From positions 2,666,001-2,730,000 of the forward strand of contig OZ245048.1 in assembly GCA_965224435.1 (NCBI GenBank): a stretch of 64,000 nt of DNA, given 5' to 3'. Within the stretch, counting starts at the first letter, position 1; every line of letters starts with the position of its first letter. A program made the position numbers and the translations under genes. The DNA comes from JAJRQY01 sp965224435. Its GTDB lineage: Bacteria > Actinomycetota > Acidimicrobiia > Acidimicrobiales > SZUA-35. Below, piece by piece: positions 34,618 through 43,207 of this stretch. The notes below the pieces were generated by a model. It searched no databases, was not told where the DNA came from, and saw nothing but the letters and a program-made list of their open reading frames with translations.

Positions 34618-35349
34618 ATGCCTACCTCGGACACAAGGGCGGGAAGTAATCCCGCTCCAGATGAGACTCAGCCTCACATTGGCACCCTGAACGAGGGCTC
34701 GCTCCATGCAGCGCTGAAGCAGCACTACTCCCAGACTGGTGATCAATTTGAGGTACCAATGGAGGGATTCGTCATCGACATCGTCCGCTCCGCTGGACAG
34801 TCCGATGAACTGCTGATCGAGATCCAGACCGGTGCATTCGGAGCGATGGGCAACAAGATGGATCGTCTCTTGGCCGAGCGAACCATGCTGCTTGTTCACC
34901 CCATCGCGGTGGAGACCATCCTTCACAAACCTGGGGCGCGTCCTCGACGCTCCCCAAAGCGAGGGTCAATCTATTCCCTCTTCGATGAGTTGGTGAGCAT
35001 GCCAACCTTGCTGGACCATCCGAACCTGGAGTTAGAAGTTGTTCTGGTTCGTGTGGCGAAGAAGCAGGTCTTTGACGCCAAAGCACGGCGCGGCCGCGGC
35101 GGATTCCGGACCATCGATCGCAGCCTCGAGGAGATCCTTGAAACTCGTCGATTTAGTACTCTCGAAGATCTTCTCCAGCTCTTGCCTTCTGGTCTTCCCG
35201 AGGTCTTCACTACCGCCGACCTCGCCCAAGGTAAGCAGATGACGCGAGATGCCGCGCAACGACTTGCCTACTGCTTCAAGGCGGCGGGCCTCATCCAGCA
35301 AGTGAACCGGACCAAGGCGGGCATCCACTATCGATTGGGTTCCAGCTGA
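34618..35349 (+). CDS. Putative PD-(D/E)XK nuclease-fold protein with C-terminal winged helix
   Basis: I do not recognise a named family for this 243-residue protein. Its N-terminal half has the order expected of a PD-(D/E)XK core: helix with E26 (NEGSLHAALKQHY), D54 in EGFVIDIVRS, and E68-I-Q70 in ELLIEIQTG, followed by an alpha-helical region (MGNKMDRLLAE) and strand (MLLVHPIA). The E-x-Q variant is known in some nuclease families. The C-terminal part (about 165-240, VFTTADLAQGKQMTRDAAQR and AGLIQQVNRTKAGIHYRLG) fits a winged helix for DNA binding. It is a single gene between the PspC operon and the PEP-enzyme relative. The function is inferred from this pattern only. Confidence 0.7.
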   Translation: MPTSDTRAGSNPAPDETQPHIGTLNEGSLHAALKQHYSQTGDQFEVPMEGFVIDIVRSAGQSDELLIEIQTGAFGAMGNKMDRLLAERTMLLVHPIAVETILHKPGARPRRSPKRGSIYSLFDELVSMPTLLDHPNLELEVVLVRVAKKQVFDAKARRGRGGFRTIDRSLEEILETRRFSTLEDLLQLLPSGLPEVFTTADLAQGKQMTRDAAQRLAYCFKAAGLIQQVNRTKAGIHYRLGSS

Positions 35350-35370
35350 TTCGTCGCGGTCACACTGCCT

Positions 35371-35425
35371 GCGATCAGACTGCTTACGATCAGACTGTTT
35401 ACGATCAGACTGTCTAGCGATCAAG
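35371..35425. repeat. 15-bp tandem repeat between convergent genes
   Basis: Three imperfect 15-base units, GCGATCAGACTGCTT, ACGATCAGACTGTTT and ACGATCAGACTGTCT (35371-35415), plus a partial fourth fill the space between the nuclease-like gene (stop at 35349) and the convergent PEP-enzyme relative (stop at 35421-35423). Here the repeat is intergenic, so coding for a protein tail cannot be its role. Confidence 0.85.
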
Positions 35426-37184
35426 TAGGCAACTCAAGAATGGTGACGACGCCGGTGTCTCCATCCACTTCGACCAGGGCTCCGTCCGGGATGCACTTGG
35501 TGGCATTGGTGGCTGAGACGATACACGGGATGCCAAGCTCCCGACTGACGATGATGGCATGGGACAAGGGCGCTCCGACATCAACTACCACGGCCCCAGC
35601 TGGCACGAACAGAGGTGTCCAGGATGGGTCGGTGATAGGTGCGATCAGGATGTCACCAGGCTCCAACGCGGTCGGGTCATGTGAATCAGTTACCACTCGG
35701 GCAACTCCTCTGGCGTGACCGGTACAGCCAGGCAAACCTTGCAAGGTTTCTCCCGGATTCAAGGTGTCAGTCTTGTCCGCATCACGCTTTGAGTACTCCT
35801 GAACTGGTTCCGGCCGACCAACAAAGAGAAATGGCTCTTGCAACTCCGCAATCTGATCAAAGTGTTCGAGCCGCTCCGATACCAGGGCATGGAACCCGGT
35901 TGGCTCGACGGCGAAGCGGTCCATCTCGTCTCGCCGCAACATGCTCAAGGATTCGATCGACGGAAGCAAGCCAGCGACGACGGCGCGGCGGCCATACTCC
36001 CGGAACGCCATCCTGGTTTCATGAATCAGTTTGATGCAATTGGTCTTTGTTCGTTCTCGACCAGGCATGAAGACGGTGGCGGCATGCAACGCTGCTAAGA
36101 ACTGGCCCTGAGTTTCCGGATCGCCGGCCAACGCTTCGGCGATTCCGGCCCCGAGTGCCTCTCGCTCTGCTGCTCGTTGAGCATTCGATGTCTGGGGAGC
36201 GGCCTCATCTTCGGCCAACCGCATGCGGTCGATAGCGGCCAGGGCGAGATCGGGCTCGGTCTCCCAGGTTGGGCATCGTGTCTCCCACTCATTTGGCCCC
36301 CGGCAACCGTACTTGAACAAGAACTGCTCGAACCGTTCGATGAAGGCGGCAACGTCGCTGTCATCGACCGCTGCAGCACGTAGTCGCTCGTTGAGGTCAA
36401 TGATTCCGTCATCAAAGACTCCCGTCAATGCACTTGATCGACGAACTATGCGGCCAAGGTCCCACATCAGCATCGACGGCATGGCCGACTCCACGTCTCC
36501 CACTCCAGCAATCAGCTTGAGTGTTGACTCCGGTTGCCCGATTGCATTGCAGACCGCGGTGATGATGCCAATGGGCATCGTAGCCAAGAACGAGATGTAG
36601 ATATGTTGGGCGAAGAGATCCTCATAGTGGGCGTCAAGGTTGGCCCAGGCAAAGTCAATCACTTCCTGGTCCGACATGCTGGCGAAGTCTGGCCGGTTTG
36701 ATCGGAGCTCATTGACCATCTGCTCCTCTGCTGCCACCTCAGGCAAATCTGGGGTGGTGAGAACCCAGCCGAAGGTCTCCCCGATCTTGGCGGTGAGGTC
36801 GGGCCTGTCATCTCCCGGCTTGACCACGAAGTCGGGAACTCCCGGAGAATCACCAAAGAACGAATCATCAATGTCCTTGTAGGTCATGCCCGGGGCCCGG
36901 TGTCCAAGCATGCGCAGCGCCGACGCGTTCAGGTAGGCATAGCCTCCCGCGACTCCCAAGAACATGCACTCATCGGGGGGAAACTCCTCCAGGTCCATTA
37001 CCCCAATACGGGCATAGGCACGTCGAAAGCCCATCTCTGCTCCAGCTGGACCAGAGTCTGATTGAAAGGCAAAGGAAAACGATGAGGGCGCAACCGGATC
37101 AGGAAAGACCTCGCCGATGTTGGCCCGTGTGTAGAACGAGTAATGATCACTCAGATCTGTTTGCACTATCCATGGCTTGACCAT
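35421..37184 (-). CDS. PEP-utilising-enzyme-like protein with swivelling His domain, no ATP-grasp domain
   Basis: The C-terminal part (about 485-587) is a PEP-utilisers mobile domain: GLPGCTGHARGVARVV, EPGDILIAPITDPSWTPLF and the catalytic-histidine segment GAPLSHAIIVSRELGIPCIV. Upstream is about 450 residues resembling the central region of rifampin phosphotransferase-like proteins (YGCRGPNEWE, HETRMAFREYGRR). An N-terminal ATP-grasp domain, needed in PEP synthase and Rph to charge the histidine, is absent, and no separate one is nearby. It may work with an ATPase encoded elsewhere or have another role. It is a single gene; the upstream gap to 37353 holds its promoter. Confidence 0.85.
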   Translation of the reverse strand: MVKPWIVQTDLSDHYSFYTRANIGEVFPDPVAPSSFSFAFQSDSGPAGAEMGFRRAYARIGVMDLEEFPPDECMFLGVAGGYAYLNASALRMLGHRAPGMTYKDIDDSFFGDSPGVPDFVVKPGDDRPDLTAKIGETFGWVLTTPDLPEVAAEEQMVNELRSNRPDFASMSDQEVIDFAWANLDAHYEDLFAQHIYISFLATMPIGIITAVCNAIGQPESTLKLIAGVGDVESAMPSMLMWDLGRIVRRSSALTGVFDDGIIDLNERLRAAAVDDSDVAAFIERFEQFLFKYGCRGPNEWETRCPTWETEPDLALAAIDRMRLAEDEAAPQTSNAQRAAEREALGAGIAEALAGDPETQGQFLAALHAATVFMPGRERTKTNCIKLIHETRMAFREYGRRAVVAGLLPSIESLSMLRRDEMDRFAVEPTGFHALVSERLEHFDQIAELQEPFLFVGRPEPVQEYSKRDADKTDTLNPGETLQGLPGCTGHARGVARVVTDSHDPTALEPGDILIAPITDPSWTPLFVPAGAVVVDVGAPLSHAIIVSRELGIPCIVSATNATKCIPDGALVEVDGDTGVVTILELPT

Positions 37185-37353
37185 ATGAACTCCCCTAATT
37201 CACCAACGATGAAGCGCTGGACGATGAGGCCACGTTCGCGCTTCATTTGGACAGGCGCAAGCGGGTCGGTCAGATCTTGCTCGGGTCGCTAACCATTCAG
37301 TCGGCATCAGCGGCGACTTGGAGGGAGGATGACTGGATTGAAGCGGACCGCCG

Positions 37354-38289
37354 CTAGCGGACGATTTCGATTGGTGTTCCCGGACCAACTAGATGAGCCA
37401 ATGCGGTCACCATGTCGTTGTCCAGACGGATACAGCCCAGCGATACCGCTTTGCCCACGCTCCATGGATCATTGGTGCCGTGGATAGCAACCACAGCATC
37501 GCCACCATTGATCTGGTCAATGGTTTCAGAATAAGAAGAAAGGGCAAGCACCCACGGTCCATAGGCAGATTCGGCATTCCACTCAAAGATGTCGCGAATA
37601 TAGAAGGATCCAAGCGGAGTTGGCGCTGACTCGCGACCGACCGCTCCGGTCGTATCCAAGACGATCACATCGTTCTCCCACACGATGACACTTCGATCGG
37701 ACAGGTCAACCTGCACCCGGTGATTGATGTTGGACACTGTTACGGACGAGCTGTGAATCCAGCCTGTCGTGCCATTGGGCCGAACGGGAACCTGTACTTG
37801 CAACCAATCACCATCTTGACCAACAACAAGGAAATGTCGCAACCCACCGAACTCGGTTGGCACGCTCAGATTCCATGTCGCCTCACCGTCAGGAGAATCG
37901 TAAACCTGAACTTCGCCATCTTGCAGCAGCGCTGTCGCCAGAGTCGAGCCCATCACCAATACAGGCTCAACCACAGCCGGATCTACCCTGGTCTCCAGAA
38001 TTGCACTTGGTGCGAGCAACGGCGACTCAGAAAACCGAGACAAGCTGGCGTTGGCGGCGAGCTCGCCGTTGCTTCCCGCGTCAAGCAAGGGCAAGTGGGA
38101 CGATTCAGCAACGCCAACAGCGTTGGAAATTGCGTCTGAGGTCGAGCCAGTGGTTGATCCAGATCGGGTCTGGAGCACTGCACCGGTGAGGCCGAAGGCC
38201 AGTGACAAGGCCATCAGTCCACGGAGCGCGCCAAGAGCACTGGGGGCCGGAGGGACCCTCATTGCCATATCCATGCTGTTCGCCGCCAC
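37354..38289 (-). CDS. L,D-transpeptidase (YkuD family)
   Basis: The 311-residue protein has an N-terminal membrane anchor or signal (about 22-40), a low-complexity linker, an SH3-like region (about 120-185) and a C-terminal YkuD domain with the catalytic motif HGTNDPWSVGKAVSLGCIRL, where His and Cys form the active site. It forms 3-3 crosslinks in peptidoglycan or attaches proteins to it, and acts outside the membrane. It is a single minus-strand gene divergent from the aminotransferase. In-frame ATGs at codons 6 and 8 are alternative starts. Confidence 0.93.
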   Translation of the reverse strand: MAANSMDMAMRVPPAPSALGALRGLMALSLAFGLTGAVLQTRSGSTTGSTSDAISNAVGVAESSHLPLLDAGSNGELAANASLSRFSESPLLAPSAILETRVDPAVVEPVLVMGSTLATALLQDGEVQVYDSPDGEATWNLSVPTEFGGLRHFLVVGQDGDWLQVQVPVRPNGTTGWIHSSSVTVSNINHRVQVDLSDRSVIVWENDVIVLDTTGAVGRESAPTPLGSFYIRDIFEWNAESAYGPWVLALSSYSETIDQINGGDAVVAIHGTNDPWSVGKAVSLGCIRLDNDMVTALAHLVGPGTPIEIVR

Positions 38290-38472
38290 CTGCTGTCCCG
38301 CAAATCAACTCCGTAACTCTGCGTTCTACTCTGGCCCAAGCCTTGGCTGCACCCACCATGAGTGGGTTACATTGCCTGGCTCTCAGGGTCTCATCGGCCG
38401 ATTGCTGAAATCGATGAGCAGGGCCGAGCGACAGGATCCAAACGGAAGAGGCATTTGTGTAGAATCGCGGGC

Positions 38473-39573
38473 ATGCCCAACTCGTCTGGATCAACACCGC
38501 CCCTGTCTGACCGCATCCTGATGGGACCCGGACCATGCAACCCGTACCCCGAGGCAGTAGCAGCGCTTGCTCGACCAATGTTGGGCCATCTCGACCCCGA
38601 CTTCCTCACCATTCTCGACGAAACCAATGACCGCTTGCGTCAGGTTTGGCAGACCGAGAATCGGCTGACCTTCCCCGTCAGTGCCACTGGCTCGGCGGGA
38701 ATGGAAATTTGTTTGGTGAATATCATCGAGCCAGGCGACCCAGTTGTCATTGGAGTCAATGGGGTGTTCGGTGGCCGTATGGTTGATGTAGCCGAGCGGT
38801 GTGGGGCCGACGTCATCAAGGTTGAGGCTGAGTGGGGTCAGCCAATGGACCCGGCACAGCTTCTAGGAGCTCACCCCAATCCCAAACTGATTGGGGTAGT
38901 CCACGCCGAAACCTCGACGGGCGCCCGGACCGACCTGGCCGAGCTTGGAGCGAACAAGGGAGACGCCCTGCTATTGGCTGACTGTGTCACCTCACTTGGG
39001 GGCATCCCGGTCGAAATCGACAACTGGGGTGTCGACCTGGCCTACTCCGGAACACAGAAGTGTCTTGGTGTTGCACCGGGACTCTCACCAGTCACGGTCT
39101 CTGACCGGGCTCGCAGCCATATTCTGGAACGACCGAGGAGCTGGTACCTGGATCTCAATCTGATCTCCAACTATGTCGACGGCGACGGGGCACGGGCCTA
39201 TCACCACACGGCGCCGATCTCTATGATTTTCAGCCTTCATGCTGGCCTCGGCGCCCTGCTGGACGAGGGTCTTGAAAACGCCTGGGCGCGTCACGAGGCC
39301 TGCGGCCAGCGACTCCGAGCGGGGCTGATGGAGCTGGGCTTCACCCTGTTCGCCGCCGAGGGACACCAGCTCCCCCAGCTCACAACCGTTGAGGTGCCCG
39401 CTGGGGTTGACGAGGCTGCGATCCGCTCCTCTCTTTTGCGCGACTATGGCATTGAGATTGGCGGAGGACTTGGGGCCTATGCGGGCAAGGTGTGGCGCAT
39501 TGGTTGCATGGGCCACACGGCGCGTCTTCGCAACGTCGAGCTCCTGCTAGCAGCGCTGAAGAACCTGCTCTAG
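38473..39573 (+). CDS. Class V aminotransferase (alanine/serine-glyoxylate type)
   Basis: ATG at 38473 (MPNSSGSTPPLSDRILMGPG) gives 366 residues, the length of alanine- or serine-glyoxylate aminotransferases; the longer frame from 38362 is not credible. Features are LMGPGPCNPYPEAV, the SATGSAGME phosphate-binding loop, VVHAETSTGA, the internal-aldimine aspartate region LLADCVTSLGG and the PLP lysine in SGTQKCLGVAPG. It likely moves an amino group from serine or alanine to glyoxylate. It is transcribed alone and ends at a short inverted repeat shared with the convergent gene. Confidence 0.93.
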   Translation: MPNSSGSTPPLSDRILMGPGPCNPYPEAVAALARPMLGHLDPDFLTILDETNDRLRQVWQTENRLTFPVSATGSAGMEICLVNIIEPGDPVVIGVNGVFGGRMVDVAERCGADVIKVEAEWGQPMDPAQLLGAHPNPKLIGVVHAETSTGARTDLAELGANKGDALLLADCVTSLGGIPVEIDNWGVDLAYSGTQKCLGVAPGLSPVTVSDRARSHILERPRSWYLDLNLISNYVDGDGARAYHHTAPISMIFSLHAGLGALLDEGLENAWARHEACGQRLRAGLMELGFTLFAAEGHQLPQLTTVEVPAGVDEAAIRSSLLRDYGIEIGGGLGAYAGKVWRIGCMGHTARLRNVELLLAALKNLL

Positions 39574-39581
39574 CAGGTTCT
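39560..39581. terminator. Inverted repeat between convergent genes
   Basis: AGAACCTGC and GCAGGTTCT form a 9-bp perfect stem around TCTA, straddling the aminotransferase stop. There is no T-run on either side, so it is at best a weak bidirectional terminator. A separate direct repeat, CCGGCGCAGGC, occurs twice just after it. Confidence 0.35.
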
Positions 39582-39596
39582 AGCCGGCGCAGGCAG

Positions 39597-40322
39597 CTAT
39601 CCGGCGCAGGCTGTGGCCATGGCCTTTGTCGTCTTCACAAAATCGGCAGCGACTGAGTCATCCAGTACCGAGTAGCAACACTCGAGGGCTGCATTGGTCA
39701 TGTTCTCGGCCTCTGCCATCTTTGCCTCGGTGTCATCGCTGATCACGATGTCTTTCCAACCAAACATCTCGACCATTTCTGGCCGCTTCAGGGCATGAGC
39801 CTCTCGGGGCACCAGGCCAGCTGAGCGGACGGCGGCCAGGTGGGCACTGCCTCGAAGCTCGCGAAGCACCACGGCCAGCTGATAGGCACGGCCAGGAAGG
39901 TCATCGACCAGGGGCATGCTGGCTGCGCCAGCAAAGAGGGGTAGGCCATCTCGGTCGGCGGCTGCGATGATGGCCTCGGCCGCGGTGCAGTATTCGGCCA
40001 ACCCCTCGACGTCGGCGAGTTTCGCTCGGCCGTGGTCGGCGGCGCATTGCCAATACACGTCTGCAGCCTCACGGGCCGACATTATCTCGACGCCACTATC
40101 CCATATGTTGGCCACCATCTCTGGGTTGAAGTAGCCGAAGGCACTTTGCGCCACCGCAGCGCTCACATCACCCATTACTCCGCCTCGTCCGAGCACGTAG
40201 AGCCGGAAACCGTCGAGCCCAACATCGCTGCCCTTGGCCAGGCTTTCGGGGGCGAAATAGAACGAGGCACCAATATCGCCGGTGGCAGATGCGGTGGCGG
40301 ACATGACTTCGGTGGCAGACAT
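39597..40322 (-). CDS. SCO6745-family protein
   Basis: ATG at 40322 (MSATEVMSATASATGD) is preferred over 40352; the product has about 241 residues. It matches the actinobacterial family typified by Streptomyces SCO6745: FYFAPESLAKG near the N-terminus, GRGGVMGDVSAAVAQSAFGY, GRAYQLAVVLRELRGSAHL and EMFGWKD. It is mainly helical with no membrane segment. The biochemical role of the family is not known to me. It converges with the aminotransferase gene and is divergent from the methyltransferase gene, with about 60 bp between starts. Confidence 0.85.
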   Translation of the reverse strand: MSATEVMSATASATGDIGASFYFAPESLAKGSDVGLDGFRLYVLGRGGVMGDVSAAVAQSAFGYFNPEMVANIWDSGVEIMSAREAADVYWQCAADHGRAKLADVEGLAEYCTAAEAIIAAADRDGLPLFAGAASMPLVDDLPGRAYQLAVVLRELRGSAHLAAVRSAGLVPREAHALKRPEMVEMFGWKDIVISDDTEAKMAEAENMTNAALECCYSVLDDSVAADFVKTTKAMATACAG

Positions 40323-40383
40323 GGGTGGAAGCTTGCCACCAACGATCCCCATCAGGCAATTCGATGCTCCCTAGAATCATCTT

Positions 40384-40974
40384 GTGAACGAATTGAGCGA
40401 GCAAGCTCGTTGGGACGCCAGGTACGCAGAAACCGAGAGACCCGGGAATGTCAACGCGCTCTTGATCGAGTCCGCAGAGATACTGCCGACCTCGGGTCGG
40501 GCCTTGGATATTGCTGGCGGGTCCGGAGCCGACGCGTTGTTCCTTGCTGGTAGCGGGTTGGACACAACCCTGTTGGACATTTCTCCCAAAGCATTGAGCA
40601 TTGCCCAAGCCGAGTCGGTTGAGGCTGGTCTTGCTCTTCAAACCATTTCCCTCAATACCGAGACTGACCCCTTACCCAGCGGGCCTTGGGATCTCATCCA
40701 TATCGGCCACTATCTCCACCGACCGACCATTACCGCTGCGGTCGCCGAATTGGGAGTGGGCGGCACCCTGGTGATCGCCATCGCCACAACAACCAACCTG
40801 GAACGACGTGCACGACCACCCGCCCGCTTTCTCCTGAAACCTGGCGAATTGCGAGACCTTGTTGGGGGCCTACAAGTCGACGGGTTAGAGGTCGGCGGAT
40901 TGGAAATTCTTCGCTATGACGAGGACTGGCGAGCCAATGGTGTGCACGAGGCCTGGCTGATTGCTCGCCGCTAG
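40384..40974 (+). CDS. Class I SAM-dependent methyltransferase-like protein
   Basis: A GTG start at 40384 gives 196 residues. The SAM-binding motif I is ALDIAGGSGADALFLAGSG, with an acidic residue at the end of strand 2 (TTLLDISPKAL) and a motif IV-like stretch PWDLIHIGHYL. Later strands (GVGGTLVIAIATTT) complete the fold. The N-terminal WDARYAETERPGNVNALL resembles the TehB-like branch. The methyl acceptor is unknown. It converges with the thioesterase gene, 17 bp apart. Confidence 0.9.
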   Translation: MNELSEQARWDARYAETERPGNVNALLIESAEILPTSGRALDIAGGSGADALFLAGSGLDTTLLDISPKALSIAQAESVEAGLALQTISLNTETDPLPSGPWDLIHIGHYLHRPTITAAVAELGVGGTLVIAIATTTNLERRARPPARFLLKPGELRDLVGGLQVDGLEVGGLEILRYDEDWRANGVHEAWLIARR

Positions 40975-40991
40975 CAGATCGATCTGTGCTG

Positions 40992-41918
40992 TTAGTCAGG
41001 CGGGAGTAGCAGGGCCAATTGTCGAGTTCGAGCAACCAGATTGCCTTCGATGTCCCAAAGCTCACCATCTTCCACCAGCATTCCATCGGTGAGATCACTG
41101 GTCCGGAGTCGGGCACGAATCCAGCCGGGTTTGGGCCGGCGCCGAACCTGAACCGTCAGTTCAATAGTTGGGACCCAGCCGACGCGGCCAAGCAGGCTAT
41201 AGAGCGATGGTGGGAACGCATCGGCGAATAGGACCAAACCCATGGTGTCTACAGGCCGGCCATCACCAAACCGGATCCAGCCCGCTACTTCGGCGCGGCC
41301 GCCAGCACCGGGTTCCGCCAGCTCGGGATCGATCCGCACGTCCAGTCGAGACAAGATGGGAAGTTCCACCCCTTGCTCCAGCTGTCGCCGGTCTCGGCAG
41401 TCTTCTGGGTCTGGTAGCTGGACGGGCTCGATCGTGAGCTCGGGGGCAATGTCCCAAGCAGCGTGGGTTGATGATTGTCCAGGGGCTGGGGTGCCGTCAT
41501 CATCATCATCGCCATCATGATCATCGAGGCGGCCGAATGCGGCGATGACTCGAAGTCGCTCCTTGCCGCCCTGAGTCAGGGATGCGGTAGCGGTGCTGAG
41601 TCGTCGACCCGAGCGAACAAGGTCCGCTTTAACCTCACCCGCCTGCCCTCCGAGACTTGGGCGCAAGAAGTGGGTCGTCACCGTGAGCGGATCGAGCTTG
41701 GCCGCGGGCTCTGGGTCGGCGGAAATACTCTCGTTCATGCCGTCGGCTTCGATGACTAGCTGGCGCATTGCTCGCAAGCACGAAGCCATGGCATAACCAC
41801 CGTTGGGGTTCATCCCAATGTTCCAGGCGGCTGCAACGGAGGTGGACCAAGTTCCCGACGAGGTCGCACTAATTGCGGACTCCTGGTCATAGAGCCATTC
41901 GCCTGATGGACCCGTCAT
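40992..41918 (-). CDS. Double-hotdog acyl-CoA thioesterase (TesB-like)
   Basis: The 308-residue protein shows the N-terminal hotdog region WNIGMNPNGGYAMASCLRAM (GGY motif), TTHFLRPSLGGQAGEVKADL and a second hotdog in the C-terminal half (VDTMGLVLFADAFPPSLYSL, PTIELTVQVRRRP). It hydrolyses acyl-CoA to free acid and CoA. A run of aspartates and histidine (DDHDGDDDDDG, about 131-141), coded by repeated GAT/ATC-like triplets near 41500-41525, lies between the two domains and probably is a flexible linker. It overlaps the GH3 gene by 4 bp. Confidence 0.9.
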   Translation of the reverse strand: MTGPSGEWLYDQESAISATSSGTWSTSVAAAWNIGMNPNGGYAMASCLRAMRQLVIEADGMNESISADPEPAAKLDPLTVTTHFLRPSLGGQAGEVKADLVRSGRRLSTATASLTQGGKERLRVIAAFGRLDDHDGDDDDDGTPAPGQSSTHAAWDIAPELTIEPVQLPDPEDCRDRRQLEQGVELPILSRLDVRIDPELAEPGAGGRAEVAGWIRFGDGRPVDTMGLVLFADAFPPSLYSLLGRVGWVPTIELTVQVRRRPKPGWIRARLRTSDLTDGMLVEDGELWDIEGNLVARTRQLALLLPPD

Positions 41919-43207
41919 CCCGCGGGCCCCATCTCGATTGGCAGACCCAGCCGGTCCTTCAAGGTCAGGATCCTGCTCACCGACTGATCGAGCCTCTCTT
42001 GGGAGATGCGACCACTGGCGACCGCGGCACGCAAAGCATCCCGAACTGCGAGCAGGTCTGGTGGTGCCAACAAGATGTCGACACCAGCCTCGATTGCTTG
42101 CACCGCCAGCTCCCCTCGTTCGATGGAACGAACCGCACCCATATCCAAGGCATCGGTGACAACAACACCCTCAAACCCGAGCTCTTCGCGGAGCAAGAGC
42201 TCGATCAGTATTGGGGACACCGAAGCCGGCCGCTGTCCATCTTGAACGGGGTCGAGTCCGGGTAGTGCGAGATGCCCAACCATGACCATGTCAACACCTT
42301 CTTCAATGGCAGCGACGAATGGCACACGCTCACGCTGAATCCAGGTCTCATAGTCAACGTCAACGGTTGGTAGCGCTCGGTGACTATCAACAACGGTCGC
42401 GCCATGTCCGGGCCAGTGTTTCACCACGCTGGCAACGCCACTCAGGCGAAAGCCTCGAACTGCAGCGCTCACCATGTCGGCGGCAATCGCCGGATCAGAT
42501 GAATAGGAGCGATCACCAATCACACCGGCAGATCCGGTAGCCAGGTCAGCGACTGGGGCAAAGACAAGATTGAAGCCCTGGGTTCGCAGCTCACGCCCGG
42601 ACCGGAAGGTGCTTTCCCACACCGCCGACCAGTCACCAGACAACGACCTGGCCGACGGAAGCGGGGTCACTCCGTCGGTGATTCTGGTCACGCGTCCCCC
42701 CTCCTGGTCAATGGAGATGAGCAGGCCAGGCAGGTCCGCCGTGGCTGCTACGTCTTGTAGCCCGCCGGAGAGCCCGGTCACCTGTCCGGCGTTGACGATA
42801 TTGTGACCCAGGTAGATGAAACCTCCGACCTGGAACTCGGCCAAGATCGCCGCTGGGGTTTCAACCCCGGCCAGCTTGATGTTGACTGCCGCCTCCGCCG
42901 AGCTAACTTCGGTGGCCGAGGTGCCTGCGACCAGCGGCATCAGGAGCTGACCGATTTTCTGATCAGCCGACATACCAAGAACGGCCAGCTCAATCGGACT
43001 TGGCGGCGGCACAGTTGTCGGCGGGGGTTGGGTCGTTGTTGGCGCCGTCGTGGTGGGGCTGGTGGTCGACGTCGTCGTCACAGTCGTTGTTGGCGACACT
43101 GCCTCGCCCGTCGCACTGTCGCCTGCCGCCCCGTCATCCAATACCACGTCGCCACTGGTACAGCCTGCAACTATTAGTAGCCACGAGAGCAAGAGCCAGC
43201 GTCTCAT
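41915..43207 (-). CDS. Glycoside hydrolase family 3 lipoprotein (beta-N-acetylhexosaminidase-like)
   Basis: The 430-residue protein has a lipoprotein signal (LLLSWLLIVAGC) and a Thr/Pro-rich linker (about 35-70), then a GH3 domain with the N-acetylglucosaminidase signature KHWPGHGATVVDSH, a conserved IDQEGGRVTRI and the nucleophile aspartate in GVVVTDALDMGAV. NagZ-type enzymes remove N-acetylglucosamine from muropeptides during cell-wall turnover; this one is outside the membrane. It lies between the thioesterase (downstream) and the Cys-rich gene (upstream), each with a 4-bp overlap, which points to one transcript. Confidence 0.94.
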   Translation of the reverse strand: MRRWLLLSWLLIVAGCTSGDVVLDDGAAGDSATGEAVSPTTTVTTTSTTSPTTTAPTTTQPPPTTVPPPSPIELAVLGMSADQKIGQLLMPLVAGTSATEVSSAEAAVNIKLAGVETPAAILAEFQVGGFIYLGHNIVNAGQVTGLSGGLQDVAATADLPGLLISIDQEGGRVTRITDGVTPLPSARSLSGDWSAVWESTFRSGRELRTQGFNLVFAPVADLATGSAGVIGDRSYSSDPAIAADMVSAAVRGFRLSGVASVVKHWPGHGATVVDSHRALPTVDVDYETWIQRERVPFVAAIEEGVDMVMVGHLALPGLDPVQDGQRPASVSPILIELLLREELGFEGVVVTDALDMGAVRSIERGELAVQAIEAGVDILLAPPDLLAVRDALRAAVASGRISQERLDQSVSRILTLKDRLGLPIEMGPAG

